Positions 43,689 to 54,564 are shown, counted from the first letter of the stretch. The stretch: DNA of 64,000 bases from Leptobrachium leishanense (GCA_009667805.1 CM019063.1:53924881-53988880), one strand, 5' to 3'. Numbers and translations: made by a program. The notes: generated from the letters alone by a model not told the origin.

Positions 43689-44321
43689 TGTCAGGAATCA
43701 GGATCTGTGCCTGCATGTGGCAGCCGCATGAAAGATGCTGCCCTTCTGTTCAGCACCAGTATTCTGGGCATGAAACAGTTAATAAGCACACACCACAGGT
43801 CACATGACACACCAGGAATAAAGGCACCACGCCCCCTCCTGACATTGCTCCATTATTGTAGTTTACATGCTCTGTCAAGACGTGTATAATCCTGCTCCTG
43901 AAATACCTACCTATTCTTTCCTCAGTATCCTTTCCTGGACCCTCGTGTCCTTCCATGTTCATAGTACCCTCTCCTGGACCCTCGTGTCCTTCCATGTTCA
44001 TAGTACCCTCTCCTGGACCCTCGTGTCCTTCCATGTTCATAGTACCCTCTCCTGGACCCTCGTGTCCTTCCATGTTCATAGTACCCTCTCCTGGACCCTC
44101 GTGTCACTCCAAGATCATAGACCCCGCTCTGCTTCAGGCCCTGGTACTACCTGAAGATCTGGCCATACTCCAAGCCTCCTAGTAAATCCTCCTGAATTCC
44201 TGTATCTGACATCTTGCTGTGTGCTTCAGTCCCTCTGTGTGCCTCTCATCACTCCCAGCTGGCAAGATAAACTGGGCTCATACCACCCTGACCGGTACCG
44301 CACCGGCGCTGAACCTTGACA
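43689..44321 (+). repeat. 5' LTR with an internal minisatellite
   Basis: It starts TGTCAGGAATCAGG after GCTGC and ends CTTGACA. The paralogue at 17375 (GTGCTGCATAATG) runs through the insertion point, supporting the left edge. AATAAA-like (GGAATAAAGGCACC, 43814-43827) sits mid-LTR. Confidence 0.7.
43925..44125. repeat. 39-bp minisatellite inside the LTR (about 5 copies)
   Basis: Unit: CTCCTGGACCCTCGTGTCCT + TCCATGTTCATAGTACCCT, nearly identical between copies, so recently expanded. Frames on both strands (MNMEGHEGPGEG repeats on the minus strand) are by-products. Confidence 0.92.
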
Positions 44322-44326
44322 GAATA

Positions 44327-44485
44327 ATGGAGCCATGTCTCAATGGGCCCGCGGTGATGCATGCAGTGTTGGAGTGGATAAAGAACACATTCAAGGAACT
44401 GTTCAGTAATTTGACTGGTCTGTTGCACAAGCTGCTGCAAACTCTATGGGGCACCTCACCTAAGGTGTACATTCAAGCAACATAG
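44327..44485 (+). pseudogene. Gag-like ORF1 of the second LTR element
   Basis: ATG lies 5 bases after the LTR edge and the frame stays open for 52 codons to a stop. It matches ORF1 of the 976-3251 element: P-A-V-x-H, E-x-x-K-x-T-F-x-E-L-F-x-N-L, L-Q-T, G-T-S-x-K-V. The stop at 44483 is probably a mutation, because the following PLTPEER in the same frame is also conserved in the relative. Confidence 0.62.
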
Positions 44486-44534
44486 AAGACCTATGGTCCG
44501 CTGACCCCCGAGGAGCGAGCGCCCAAAGGAAAGC

Positions 44535-44590
44535 TGCTGGCCTTTGTATTTACTGCGGGGAAGCCAACCATTGGGTCCAAGATTGTCCGG
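44535..44590 (+). pseudogene. CCHC zinc knuckle of Gag (out of frame)
   Basis: In the third frame, 44545-44586 reads C-I-Y-C-G-E-A-N-H-W-V-Q-D-C, a perfect Cys-X2-Cys-X4-His-X4-Cys knuckle, preceded by AAGL. This is the nucleic-acid-binding motif of Ty3/gypsy and retroviral Gag. It is in neither the ORF1 nor the ORF2 frame, showing indels on both sides. Confidence 0.75.
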
Positions 44591-45425
44591 CAGGACCCCC
44601 CCAAACAGCAGACCCCAGTGTCCAAGGCTCCCAGAGAGACTCCAGCTACCAGGGCAGGTAAAGCACCTAAGCCTGCAACTAAAGAGGCTCCTGGGCCCAA
44701 ATCAACACCACAACCCAAGGTTACTCCCTGTGAGTAGAGATCCCCCAGCACCCAAGGTGACACCTTGGCCTAGGCCTGCTCCCAGGAGACAACTGGTATA
44801 TAAGCCTGCTCCGGTGCCCAGAGATGCGCCGCAGCCTAAACCGGCTCCCAGACAAACACCTATGAGAAAACCCACGACTATACCTGGAAGCAGACTAACA
44901 TCTGTTCTTGCTAATCCTCGTCGAGTGGAGTTTACTTCTACCAGAGCAGGAGAGGAGGAAGACCCTACTGTCCCTATGGAGACAGAGGCCACAGAGCCCA
45001 CTGAGTGGGATCCTGATATGTCCATGGATATCTCTACTGCCTGGACTACAGATATGATTCCTACCACCTCCAGGCCACATATTATGACCTGTGCTACTTC
45101 CACCCCGGAACCTGCATATGGTGAGAAGACCGCTGCTAAAACCACCAGCTCTCCAGACCCAGCACCACCGTGCTGTGTGTATGCCTCAAATGGGATTCTG
45201 GTACGCCGAGAGGTCCTGGAAAGGTTTGAAGAGGCGGTGAACTTGAGAAAAGCTGCAAGGCAACCTGTGGAGTCTGTGCAAGTTATGACTGCTACTCCCA
45301 TCACAACTACAGGTAACAGTTCACCCACGTCTGTGTCTGCTTCATCTTCAGCTCCGGTCCAAGTTCAACCTGCGGAGAAAATACCAGCTGCACCCGCTCC
45401 CACCAAGGTGTACAAAATGCCCTGA
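44544..45425 (+). pseudogene. Proline-rich gag-like ORF2 of the second LTR element
   Basis: Open for 293 codons, but the first 60 are off-frame: the proline/lysine-rich reading continues in another frame until a stop at 44737. From about residue 65 the frame is sensible (RPAPRR, KPAPVPRDAPQPKPAPRQTP), then acidic (GEEEDPTVPMETEATEP), then MSMDIST. The composition and order parallel ORF2 of the 976-3251 element, but the PSSYVGT motifs are not found. C-terminal half: LVRREVLERFEEAVNLRKA, a likely helix. No enzyme motif. Confidence 0.55.
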
Positions 45426-45554
45426 CAAGACCTGCCACCACCATTACTGTGCCAGTCCTTGCATGAATCAGAGCCTGAGGATGAATGGTTATCTCTCCAC
45501 TTGGACAGTGATATTATGAGGCAATACCTGATGCGTACTCTTCCCTTTCCATAA

Positions 45555-46001
45555 GGCCGGGGTCAGACGAACGCAGTGATCACGTCCGTCTTGCCGCACA
45601 GTTTAACGTCCGTCATAATAGAGACCCATACACTAAGTGCGTCCGCACCGAACTGCGCACACACAACGCACATGGCAAACGGAAGCAAGTTAGGCAAGAA
45701 CGTAAAATCGCTAGACGGACAGAGTGCGCCACGTCAGCGTGGCGTTCTGTGTGCGTGATAACACGAAGTCAGACGGATCGCATTTGCGACGTCCAGCACC
45801 TTGACGCACAAAATGGCTTTTCATATCATGTATCAATTTCTATCACTTTTGATATTAATTTTGTTTCCCATAATTCCCTTTTTTTTCTACGTACGTCAAG
45901 AAAAATTAACCGTGTGGTGTCTACAGTATCTTCCGTCAAAACGCCCGTCCGTTATGCAAGCAGGCAGAGTGCGCTCAGACTGCGCTCATCTGACATTAGC
46001 C
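45555..46001. mobile_element. PIF/Harbinger-type MITE, second copy, TAA duplication
   Basis: It starts GGCCGGGGTCAGACGAACGC and ends CTCATCTGACATTAGCC, with TAA on both sides (45552-45554 and 46002-46004). The interior parallels 3711-4129 (CACGTCCGT, ACGGAAGCAAGTTAGGCAAG, ACGTCCAGCA, ACGTACGTCAAG-type ends). Confidence 0.85.
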
Positions 46002-46029
46002 TAAATCCTCCATTCTTGCACTTATTTCC

Positions 46030-46645
46030 CTTCAGGCGAATGGTGCCACCATTACATCTACCTCTCTGGCTCCTCTTGGACTCTGATCTATTCTTTGCTC
46101 CTCACATTCAGTCACTAACCAAATCTTGCTGCTTTCACCTAAAAAACATTGCACGCGTCCGCCCCTTTCTTAATCCGGACTCTACTAAAATGTTTATCCA
46201 AGCTCTTATTATCTCCCACCTTGACTACTGTAACCTCCTTCTCTCTGGCCTTAAGAGATCCCAGATTCTCTCTCTGCAGTCTGTTACGAACGCCTGTGCC
46301 AGACTCATACACCTCACCTCCTGCACCTCTCACACCTCGCCCCTCTGTCACTCTCTGCACTGGCTCCCTGTCTCCTATAGAATCCAATTCATTATATTGG
46401 TGCTCACGCACAAAGCTCTCCATAACCGCGCCGCTGCCTACATCTCCTCCCTTATTTGCAGATACAATCTGTCCCGACCACTTCGCTCTGCGAATAATCT
46501 GATGCCATCAGTTCCTTGTACCCGCACCCCAACTCCTGCCTTCAAGACTTCTCCTGAGATGCCTCCTTTCTATGGAACTCCCTCCCCCGCAAAACTAGAC
46601 TCTCTCCTTCTCTCCAGTCCTTCAAGAAGTCTCTGAAAACACATT
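46030..46645 (+). pseudogene. L2-like LINE reverse-transcriptase C-terminal fragment
   Basis: The plus frame that begins upstream in the MITE reads from about 46070 LLDSDLFFAPHIQSLTKSCC, then HLKNIARVRPFLNPDS, ISHLDYCNLLLSGLKRSQIL, SLHWLPVSYRIQFIILVL and ISSLICRYNLSRPLRSAN. These are the thumb-side blocks of L2-type reverse transcriptases. The FADD-containing part is missing (5' truncation), and the last 40 codons have drifted. The 3' UTR is cut by the MITE at about 46650. The Harbinger MITE lies immediately upstream. Confidence 0.8.
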
Positions 46646-47400
46646 ACAATTAGAGAAGAATTTTGGTGCTCTCTCGTTCCCCACACTTCGGGGAATCAAA
46701 TTTCCCGACCCTGCAGTGAATTCAACATTCACCGCAGGGTCCCTGGAGTGCAGGGATTGTACCCGAAAAGCCGCCACAAAACTGCCGCAAGCTCGCCTAA
46801 AGTCCACTGAAAACTCAGTGAAAAATCGCTGAAAGAATGGTAGAAACGGCCGCCGATATTAACTGAAATTTCTGATTGTTCCGATAACCACCGCAAAAAT
46901 CCCGAATGCAACCGACGAACCGCCGCAAACCTGCTGATCACGTCCTGAAAAAGCCGACGAACTGGTAAAAAAAAAAAACAACTCGTGATTTTGGCATCTG
47001 GAATAACACGGCCTATCTAATCTACATTACCAAAAAAATACTGAATGAAAATGTCTGGGATTAATATATAAGGTCCTATGAAGAATAATAAAATGGTCTG
47101 TTACAGGAAAAAACCCCTATTTAAAAAAATCAGGAAAAAAAAATTTGGCGAAAAAATCCTGAAGAAAATAAAGAGACTTTTTTGCTGCAGAATAAAAATA
47201 ATCAACGGTTTAATAGATATTGAAAACAAACTGGAATATTTTTAACATTGAAACCTATGGGATTCGCCGGAATAAACCTGCCGAATGGAAACACCAAACA
47301 TCAGGGCACTTCGGCAACTTTTCTCTGCTGTTCGAGGTCTGTGAATAGATTAAACTTTGCTTCTCTATGGGGGATTTCACTGCCGTCGAACAGGCACTAT

Positions 47401-48306
47401 CAGGGTCATTCAAAGAGAATCGAAAAGCCACGGCACGTTCGGTGACTTTTCGTTCTCTTCAATTCCGTTCGAATTTGCGATCCCATTTCGGCGACCCTGC
47501 GGTGTATTCAGCAAGCACCACAGGGCCCATGTAATGCAGGGAAAAGTCGCCGCAAACTCGCCGAACACTCACCGCAAAATGAGGGCGAACGCACACCGAA
47601 ACCCACAAAAACATCTGGAATAACTCGCCAAAAACGCCAGAAAAACCCAAGCAGGAGTCGATCACACGCAGTGCAGCCGCCGGATAAAGCCAACACCGCA
47701 GACGAATGCAGTGAATAAATTAGAAAAACTGTTTGCATGAATGTTTGAAAAGTTAAACGCTGTTTGCAAAAAACTACTGAGCGAAAATGTCTGAAATTGA
47801 CATTTAAAATCCAATGAATGATAATAAAAAGGGCTGTTACAGAAAAAAGAAGTAAACTTAATTTTTTTTTTAAAAAAAAAAATGATTTTTTAAAAAACAA
47901 AATCCTGAAAAATGCTTAAAATATCCAAAAAAATCTATAAATAAAGTGACTGCAGAATACTATATATTATATAGAATATTATAATGAACGCTTTATTAGA
48001 TATTGGATTAAAACGGGAATATTTTTAACATTGAAGCCTATGGGATTCGCCTGAATAAACCTGCCGAATGAAACCACCGAACAGCAGGACATTTAGGGAA
48101 CCTTTCACTTTTTGTTCTCTGAATAGCCGAATCATTGCTTCTCTATGGGGATTTCACTGCCCTCGAACAGGCACTGAACAGGCACCGTATGTGCAGGCAA
48201 TTCGCCAGGATTTGGCGAATTGCCTGCTCTCTGGATAGCCGAATGGCCAAGAAAGGTAACCTCGGTTTCCTTTCGGGAGCCATTTGGATCTCTTTGAATA
48301 ACCCTG
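47401..48306 (-). mobile_element. 906-bp 3-bp-TSD MITE nested in a sister copy
   Basis: CAGGGTCATTCAAAGAGAATC and GGATCTCTTTGAATAACCCTG are the ends. The sequence is the reverse of 40601-41499, including the GTTCGGTGACTTTTCG foldback and AATTCGCCAGGATTTGGCG. The insertion duplication is unclear because the SINE landed next to it. Confidence 0.85.
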
Positions 48307-48314
48307 TACATATT

Positions 48315-48490
48315 TTTTTTTTTTTTTGAGAAAGGATTTTACCAGGAAGGATACATTGAGATTTCTCTCGTTTTCAAGTATGTCCTGGGTGGCGAGCATG
48401 TACCGTTAGGTGTCTTGCCCAAGGACACTTAATGGAGAGGTGCTCTAGCCGGGATTCGAACCTGTGTCTCCACAGTCTCCACGATTATAG
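48315..48490 (-). mobile_element. tRNA-derived SINE with a LINE-shared 3' tail
   Basis: Read on the minus strand: GTGGAGACTGTGGAGACACA, then a B box GGTTCGAATCC (complement of 48452-48462), CCTTGGGCAAGACACCTAA as in V-SINE-type cores, then ACGAGAGAAATCTCAATGTA and a T-run/A-run tail. The A box and 5' end are missing. 48331-48390 is identical over 60 bp to 56588-56647 at the 3' end of a LINE. Confidence 0.78.
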
Positions 48491-48610
48491 AGCAATTTGG
48501 CGAACTGCCTGCTCTCTGAATAGCCGAATGGCCACAAAATTGCACCATACGGGGAAATTCCCTGTTTGGTGCCACTTCGGGGCCAGATCGGCTCTCTCTG
48601 AATAACCGCT

Positions 48611-49371
48611 TAAAATCATTGATTACTCGACTTTTTCCTATGTTAAGCTCAGGCTGACTGAAAGTTACCTATGATAAAATCCAACAAATTAAACATGACT
48701 ATTGAAATAATCAAAAATAAGGAAAAAATCTATATATATGTATAAACAGATAACATTTCATAGAATAATACATGCTAGGTCTAATTTCGCATACATGGCA
48801 TTTTAGGAGGAATAAAAAACACCCTCTATGTTTAAAACAGGGGAAGAAGAAGAATAGAATCACTGACATTGTTCAATGTTATATCAGGGATTCGTATACC
48901 ATGTACAAATTCTAGTAGGCATTTCTTATAATTCGGCGCGCTTTATTGTCAATATTGCCATTCTGTGATAAAGCTTATTATCTGTTCTTCAACAAAAGTG
49001 TCTGTTTATTTGCTTTCGCCCGACTAGATAGAGGCAACTGAATTAAAGTTTTCAGGCCGGCGAGGTTGTGATTGTTTTTTGTTTTTTTATGTTCACAATT
49101 TATTGAAAGATAAAATCAATGTGACATTTCCAGCGTAACAATAGATGACAAAGGTGAGCGGGTTCTTTTCCGTAAACTCTGAGGAGACATCTTGCAATTT
49201 GTTTTCCATTAACTATTTATGAAAAAGACAAGTTTTGAGGACTCTCTGTGTTTTATCATTCCATTAAGTAACTATAGTTGCTATAGTCCAATTTTCATGT
49301 CGAATAATTTTCATTTTTGCTGCAGATACCCCTGATGAAGTGCAACAGCAATGAAGCGCATTGGGCGGTGA
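48611..49371. other. No feature recognised
   Basis: AT-rich single-copy-like DNA. The short stretch CCTGATGAAGTGCAACAGCA...GCATTGGGCGG (49330-49370) resembles the CCCAATGG-type end at 3520. Confidence 0.4.
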
Positions 49372-49375
49372 GTAA

Positions 49376-50467
49376 CCCCTTAAGGACCACTGACTTACAT
49401 AGTACGTCCTGGGGAAAATTCCCCTTGAGGACAAAGAATGTACCAAGTAAGTACATCATAGTCCTTTAACCCCCCTCCCACCCTATTCTCACCTCTCTGG
49501 CTGGGCTCCCACGACGGTCTGGCATGCCTGAAGCCTGCCCCACGTATTCAAGGGGCCCGACTGTCACAATGACATCATCGTCGTGAGCGATGATGTCATC
49601 ACCAGGCGCACCCGGCGCCGGCAGTGATGAATGCGAGCCCTCTCCCTCCGAAACGGCTCCACATAGAAAAAAAAAAGAGTAGCGGCAGTCTGCCCTTTTC
49701 AGCGGTGCCTCTCTTTAACCCCTTAGGTGCTGGATCGCGATTCAGCACCAATCGGCGCCGGATCGCGATTCGAACTCGAAGTGGCTGACATCTTGGATGT
49801 CAGCCAAGCCTCCGGGTCATCTCCCCACCCACTGACTTCATCACCGTATGTGCGATGAAGTCAGTTGGCCAGTTAACCCCCTAGCTGCCAAGTGGAGCTA
49901 GGGGGATCCTTTGGATCCCTGTATCTCCCGATCCATGGCAGCTAGAGGGTCATGTTTGGTATCACTGGACAGGCCTGATAAAAAAAAAAACAATTTGTCT
50001 GGGGGTATAATAAAATAGGACTTCAATTGACGTTTAATCATGTTGAGCACAAAACGGTAAAAATGAGCTCAGTGCACAGAGGTGAAATGGCTCAGCAGTG
50101 AAGGGGTTAAAAAGCAAAAACATGTAAAAATTTGTTATTTCTAATCTCAGGGCAAAATTTCGAAACTATTTAGACGGGGTCTTTTTTGGCGGTTTTAGAT
50201 TTCGGGGACTAAAGTTCGAAAAAGTGCGTTATGTCCATTTTCTCATCATATTTCATAAATTTTTGTATAGTAAATTATATGATGTGATGGAAATAATAGT
50301 ACCTTTAGAAAGTCCATTTAATGGCGGGAAAAACGTTATATAATATGTGTGGGTTCCATAAACGAGTAAGATGAAAATTAGACCTAAACACAAACAGCGC
50401 AGAAAGGTAAAAACAGCAGCGGGTACTTTCGGATGGACAATGGTAAAACCGCCTGGTCACTAAGGGG
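49376..50467. mobile_element. Composite TTAA-flanked piggyBac-type element(s)
   Basis: The outer ends are CCCCTTAAGGACCACTGAC and, inverted, CCCCTTAGTGACCAGGCGG, with GTAA (49372-49375) and TTAA (50468-50471). An inner end GGCTCAGCAGTGAAGGGG followed by TTAA (50107-50110) belongs to the 7100-8329 family, so one TTAA element lies inside, or fused to, another. Confidence 0.68.
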
Positions 50468-50471
50468 TTAA

Positions 50472-50885
50472 TAGATGTGCCGATGGTGCTGTTTGTAATA
50501 GACAAGTACTTAAATACATTTTTGATATTATATTTTATTTCGCATTGCCGCCTTTTATTTATTCCAGTCTGGCAAAATTCCAGGTTTTAATTTAAATGGT
50601 TAAGGTGGCTAAAGTGGTCTTTTAAGATAGGATGAGAATGATTATTACCTGACCAAGCATGAAGAATAAATGCTTATAACATGATGAAACCTGAGCATCT
50701 ATTAGGCACGTGCATGCCAAAAAAATTATTTTGGTTTCAGACAAATTTTTTTGTACAAATCGAAAATTAGTTGAAAGATCGATTTAATATTTCGTCTGAT
50801 ATTTTGCTTCATTTCTGATCGATTCATAAACCAGAAATCAACATGCTGCTCAATTTTTATAAAGAATTAGCAATGTAACACATGA
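50472..50885. other. No feature recognised
   Basis: AT-rich sequence, no repeats or domains seen. Confidence 0.4.
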
Positions 50886-51345
50886 AGGGTTATTCACTAA
50901 CATCCGAATTTGCGACCAAGTTGCACCGAAGGGTGAATTTCACCGCAAGTGCAATTCTGGGGCAAATTTCGTATTCACTAAGCTGTCAATTAGCTAAATA
51001 CGGGAGAATTGATAGTAAAACACGGTGCATTTTGCCACAATTCGGCAGCACCGAAATTGTCCCTTACACCAGTGGTCCCCAACCCTGGTCCTCAGGTCAC
51101 GCTAAAAGACCAGGTTTGCCAGATATCCGAAGCACAGCACAGGTGATATGATTTGCTGCTCAGTGATTGCAGGATTCAGTCTGTATGTCCGTATTCCTTA
51201 AAACCTGACCTGTTAGTGGGCCCTGAGGACCAGGGTTGGGGACCACTGCTATAGACACCTATTTGTCTATTCACAGCATGCAGAATTGTCTGAAATTACA
51301 GTGAAATGACCTGATATCCGCCACCATCCAATTTCTGTGTTGTTG
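50886..51345 (+). mobile_element. 3-bp-TSD MITE copy split by a hAT MITE
   Basis: AGGGTTATTCACTAACATCC, GCACCGAAGGGTGAATTTC and GCTGTCAATTAGC, then a break at 51070, and resumption at 51249 with CTATTCACAGC, GTGAAATGACCTGATATCCG and so on. The right end merges into the 142-bp array. Confidence 0.7.
51070..51248. mobile_element. 179-bp hAT-Charlie-type MITE
   Basis: CAGTGGTCCCCAACCCTGGT and its perfect inverse ACCAGGGTTGGGGACCACTG form the ends. The flanks CCTTACAC and CTATAGAC match at 5 of 8, a decayed duplication. It interrupts the MITE at 50886. Confidence 0.85.
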
Positions 51346-51845
51346 AATAAGGACCCCACGTTAGCATTCTGCCTCATCCCTTGGTTGCAGTGATGCCTCA
51401 TGAAGATATTTTATGAATGGGCAGACCACATGGGTCATCTGGTAAGTATCTGCCATTGAACACCGCCATCCAAATTTCGTGTTGTTGAGTAAGGACCCCA
51501 CGTTAGCATTCTGCCTCATCCATCGATTGTAGTGATGCCTCATGATGATATTTTATGAATGGGCAGACCACATGGATCATCTGGTAAGTATCTACCATTG
51601 AACACCACCATCCAAATTCTGTGTTGTTGAGTAAGGACCCCACGTTAGCATTCTGCCTCATCCATCGATTGTAGTGATACCTCATGATGATATTTTATGA
51701 ATGGGCAGACCACGTGGATCATCTGGTAAGTATCTGCCATTGAACACCACCATCCAAATTCTGTGTTGTTGAGTAAGGACCCCACGTAGCATACTGCCTC
51801 ATCCCTTGATTGCAGTGATACCCCATGGCTACCACCATAACATCC
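51340..51845. repeat. 142-bp tandem repeat (3.5 copies)
   Basis: Units share GTGTTGTTGAGTAAGGACCC, AGCATTCTGCCTCATCC, GATATTTTATGAATGGGCAG and GATCATCTGGTAAGTATC. The minus-strand 60-codon frames are repeat artefacts. Confidence 0.9.
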
Positions 51846-51849
51846 ATCA

Positions 51850-52815
51850 AGCCCAGCCAGATGGGGTCTGTTGTCGAGATGTGTCAGTAATGCAGTATAT
51901 ACAGTTAGACAGGATAAGTCCAGCAGGTGATACGCAAGTGGTGAACACTACAGGACATTTTCCCTCTTACCCACACGCATTCAGCAAACTGATCTTAATA
52001 AATGTGCAGCCGTGCAGGGAATCAATTTAAAATCATCTCTGGTTTATCTAAATCAGCATTAAAGTAAGATACATTTATTCAGATAGCATATTACGGGGCA
52101 AATTTGTCAAAGTGCCCAGAATGAGGAACAGAGAAACATGGAAGATGTGCAAGCGTGATAGTAGAGCAGCAGGAGCGTATGATTAATACAGATCTTTTTT
52201 TCCGTGTATGAAAAGAATATATTTTAGTTATCTTAAACTTGCCATTATGAAAAATGTGTGTATCACGTGTCGTTGTAGGGAGGCCTGGATACAGTGGTCC
52301 AGGGTGGTAACACATAGCCGTACGCATCATGTAGCATGGATAAATAGAACCTGAACTGCTCTCGAAAACCTTTTGTAGAGTCTTCGATTCCTGAGGGCGG
52401 TATTGAAATGAATCTTCTTATACATAGGAACAATCCTTTGACATTACAGATCACTTTTGTTTAGGGATTTCTATTCTCTGTGGTCCTCCATGTGACAGCC
52501 TTCAGATGATCAATAGGATGTGTGGAACATTCCAGAATTAATACTGTAAGGGTGAACGATCTTTGAATAAATGTATTCAAACACAAACCTAACCTCTGCT
52601 CAATTATCATTTTTTTGTCCTTTTATGGTGTAATTGTATTCATCGCCGCACACAGCTCCTCCTCTTTGTCTCAGGGACTCCCGAACGCGGAAACCCCTGA
52701 AGCTTTTCTGAGCAATTTGCGCTCCTACGCTATTTGCATAACATAGGAACTGCAAATTGTGCACCGCTACAGGAGTTGCGCACTTTCCGTACATAACTTC
52801 CATAGCGCCTGCGCA
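51850..52815. other. No feature recognised
   Basis: No terminal repeats, arrays or domain-bearing frames seen. Confidence 0.4.
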
Positions 52816-52819
52816 GAGC

Positions 52820-53440
52820 AATGGATCGGAGCTACGCGCATGCACAGATCCACTCCACCGGCTTCCTCTCTGAGACCACTCGCTAGAATGATCGTCTCAG
52901 AGAGCTGCTTGCCAACATCACTTGTGACCGACCGATGTATGTGTGCCAACAATGGATCGGAGACGCGCACATGCACAGGTCCAATCCATCAGCTGCCTCT
53001 CTGAGGCCACTCGCAAGAATAATCAGTTTCAGAGAGCTGCTTGCCAACATCACTTGTGACCGACCGATGTATGTGTGCCAATGATGGATCGGAGACGTGC
53101 GCATGCACAGATCCAATCCATCGGCTGCCTCTCTGAGACCACTCGCTAGAATGATCGTCTCAGAGAGCTGCTTGCCAACGTCACTTGTGTCCGACCGATG
53201 TCTGTGTGCTAACGATGGATCGGAGACGTGCGCATGCACAGATCCAATCCATCGGCTGCCTCTCTGAGTCCACTCGCTAGAATGATCAGTTTCAGAGAGC
53301 TGCTTGCCAACGTCACTTGTGTCCGACCGATGTCTGTGTGCCAACGATGGAACGGAGACGCGCACATGCACAGATTCAATCCATCGGCTGCCTCTCTGAG
53401 AATGTTCGCTACAGCAATTGATCTCAGAGAGGGTGACATC
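52820..53440. repeat. 132-bp tandem repeat (about 4.7 copies)
   Basis: Units start at 52823, 52955, 53087, 53218 and 53350. Phrases: GATCGGAGACGTGCGCATGC, CTCTGAGACCACTCGC, TCAGAGAGCTGCTTGCCAAC and CTTGTGTCCGACCGATGT. The overlapping 162-codon minus frame is an artefact, since 132 is divisible by three. Only one diverged unit is present in the related copy at 9190-9280. Confidence 0.92.
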
Positions 53441-53680
53441 AACTTGCTCTCTATGTGCCGGTGTCCACTATTGACCGATCTGCTGAACGGCAGCTGGGAA
53501 ATTCAAAAATCCTGGCTGCTAGGAATTCTGGGTGGAGTGGAGGAAACTCCTCCACTTCACCCCACAATATCTCCAGATTGGGGGACCTGAAAGGCAGGGA
53601 GAAGGAGGGGGTCTACTTCTCACATCTTGACCACTTTAATACAATAAAGTCGTCATGATGAGTAGAGTGTCCCTTTAAAT
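53441..53680 (+). repeat. Family D repeat, right part
   Basis: It continues from the 132-bp array: GACCGATCTGCTGAACGGCA, CAGCTGGGAAATTC, GGAGGAAACTCCTCC and GACCACTTTAATACAATAAA. It is the reverse of 8990-9160 and related to 3315-3440. Confidence 0.7.
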
Positions 53681-53689
53681 TTATATTAA

Positions 53690-54160
53690 CACTAGTGCAG
53701 AAATTTCCAATATCATTTTGCTGCAATCCCCCTCCCCAAAAACAACTTTAATTACTACGTGCGTTTGATGTATTTCAATGTAAAAACCTCACTTATTGAA
53801 ATCCAAAACGTAATCAATAATTATATTCATTTTATCTTGGTTATTGCTGGCTGAATATGCTTTAACAAATGTTCCGTGTGGTTAATGGGCTTTTTAATTG
53901 CTCGGTCTGTACACGAGGAATATTGATTAAATAATTGATGGCTAAATTAAAACGCTATTAAATCAAATTGAGTAAAATAACCACTGCCGTCTCGCTTTGG
54001 TTCGAGGCGTAAATATGAAAATATATGAATTCTGAGGATTCTGTGTAGAATCAGCCCGTTACTTTGTAAATTTCCGAAAATTACAATGTATATTAGACAT
54101 AAAACAAGAACGCAGACCATTTGCTTCTCTGCTTCGCGCGCTGCCAACTTGGACACGTTT
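53690..54160. other. No feature recognised
   Basis: AT-rich sequence only. Confidence 0.4.
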
Positions 54161-54167
54161 TCTCACA

Positions 54168-54262
54168 ACGTTATTTTATGAATGGGCAGACCGCATGGGT
54201 CATCTGGTAAATATCTGCCATCGAACGCCGCCATCCAAAATTCCGTGTTGTTGAGTAAGACG
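54168..54262. repeat. Isolated unit of the 142-bp repeat
   Basis: TTATTTTATGAATGGGCAGA...CATGGGTCATCTGG...GCCATCCAAAATTCCGTGTTGTTGAGTAAG matches part of a unit of the 51340-51845 array, 2.3 kb away in the same direction. Confidence 0.85.
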
Positions 54263-54564
54263 TTTTCAGCCTTCTTCATTACAAACTGACATTCCCTCCT
54301 CTTCTGCCATCTGTCGTATTCCCTGAAAATATGTACATTTCTAAGTGCGCGAGAGAGGATTTTATAGAAGAAAAACATTTTTCAAGAATAATTTCTGCAT
54401 AATTGTCTTTATTTATAGTGTAATAACTTATAAAATCATGCGTTTCATAAGGGTAATTGCACATTTACATATTGCATTCTGTAGCGACTCGTCGAAGGGC
54501 TGGTCTCTTGTACTCATGAAATCCAAAAACACGGAAGCTTCTAGAATCCTCCAAGAAACACTTT

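Larger units (their letters stand above)
43689..45551 (+). mobile_element. Decayed LTR element related to 976-3251, 3' end lost
   Basis: One LTR (43689-44321), then a gag-like reading broken into three frames, ending near 45551 next to a Harbinger MITE. No second LTR, polypurine tract or pol is seen. The relationship to the 976-3251 element rests on the ORF1 match, the identical layout (ATG a few bases after the LTR) and the proline-rich ORF2. Confidence 0.72.
46650..48610 (-). mobile_element. 3-bp-TSD MITE (reverse) split by a MITE and a SINE
   Basis: 46650-47400 and 48491-48610 are the two halves of one reversed copy: ACTTCGGGGAATC, CAGTGAATTCAACATTCACC, CCCATAGG-type blocks, GGGGATTTCACTGCCGTCG, then AATTTGGCGAACTGCCTG, TGCACCATACGGGGAAATT and CTCTGAATAACC. 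Between them sit 47401-48306 and the SINE. Confidence 0.75.

Noticed and set aside
43750..44154. Frames on both strands with MNMEGHEGPGEG or SPGPSCPSMFIV repeats
   Set aside because: They are read from the 39-bp minisatellite in the LTR.
48440..48490. tRNA gene
   Set aside because: Only the B-box half is tRNA-like; the A box and acceptor pairing are missing and the sequence continues into a SINE core.
52883..53371. 162-codon minus-strand frame
   Set aside because: The 132-bp tandem unit is divisible by three, so the frame stays open by repetition only.
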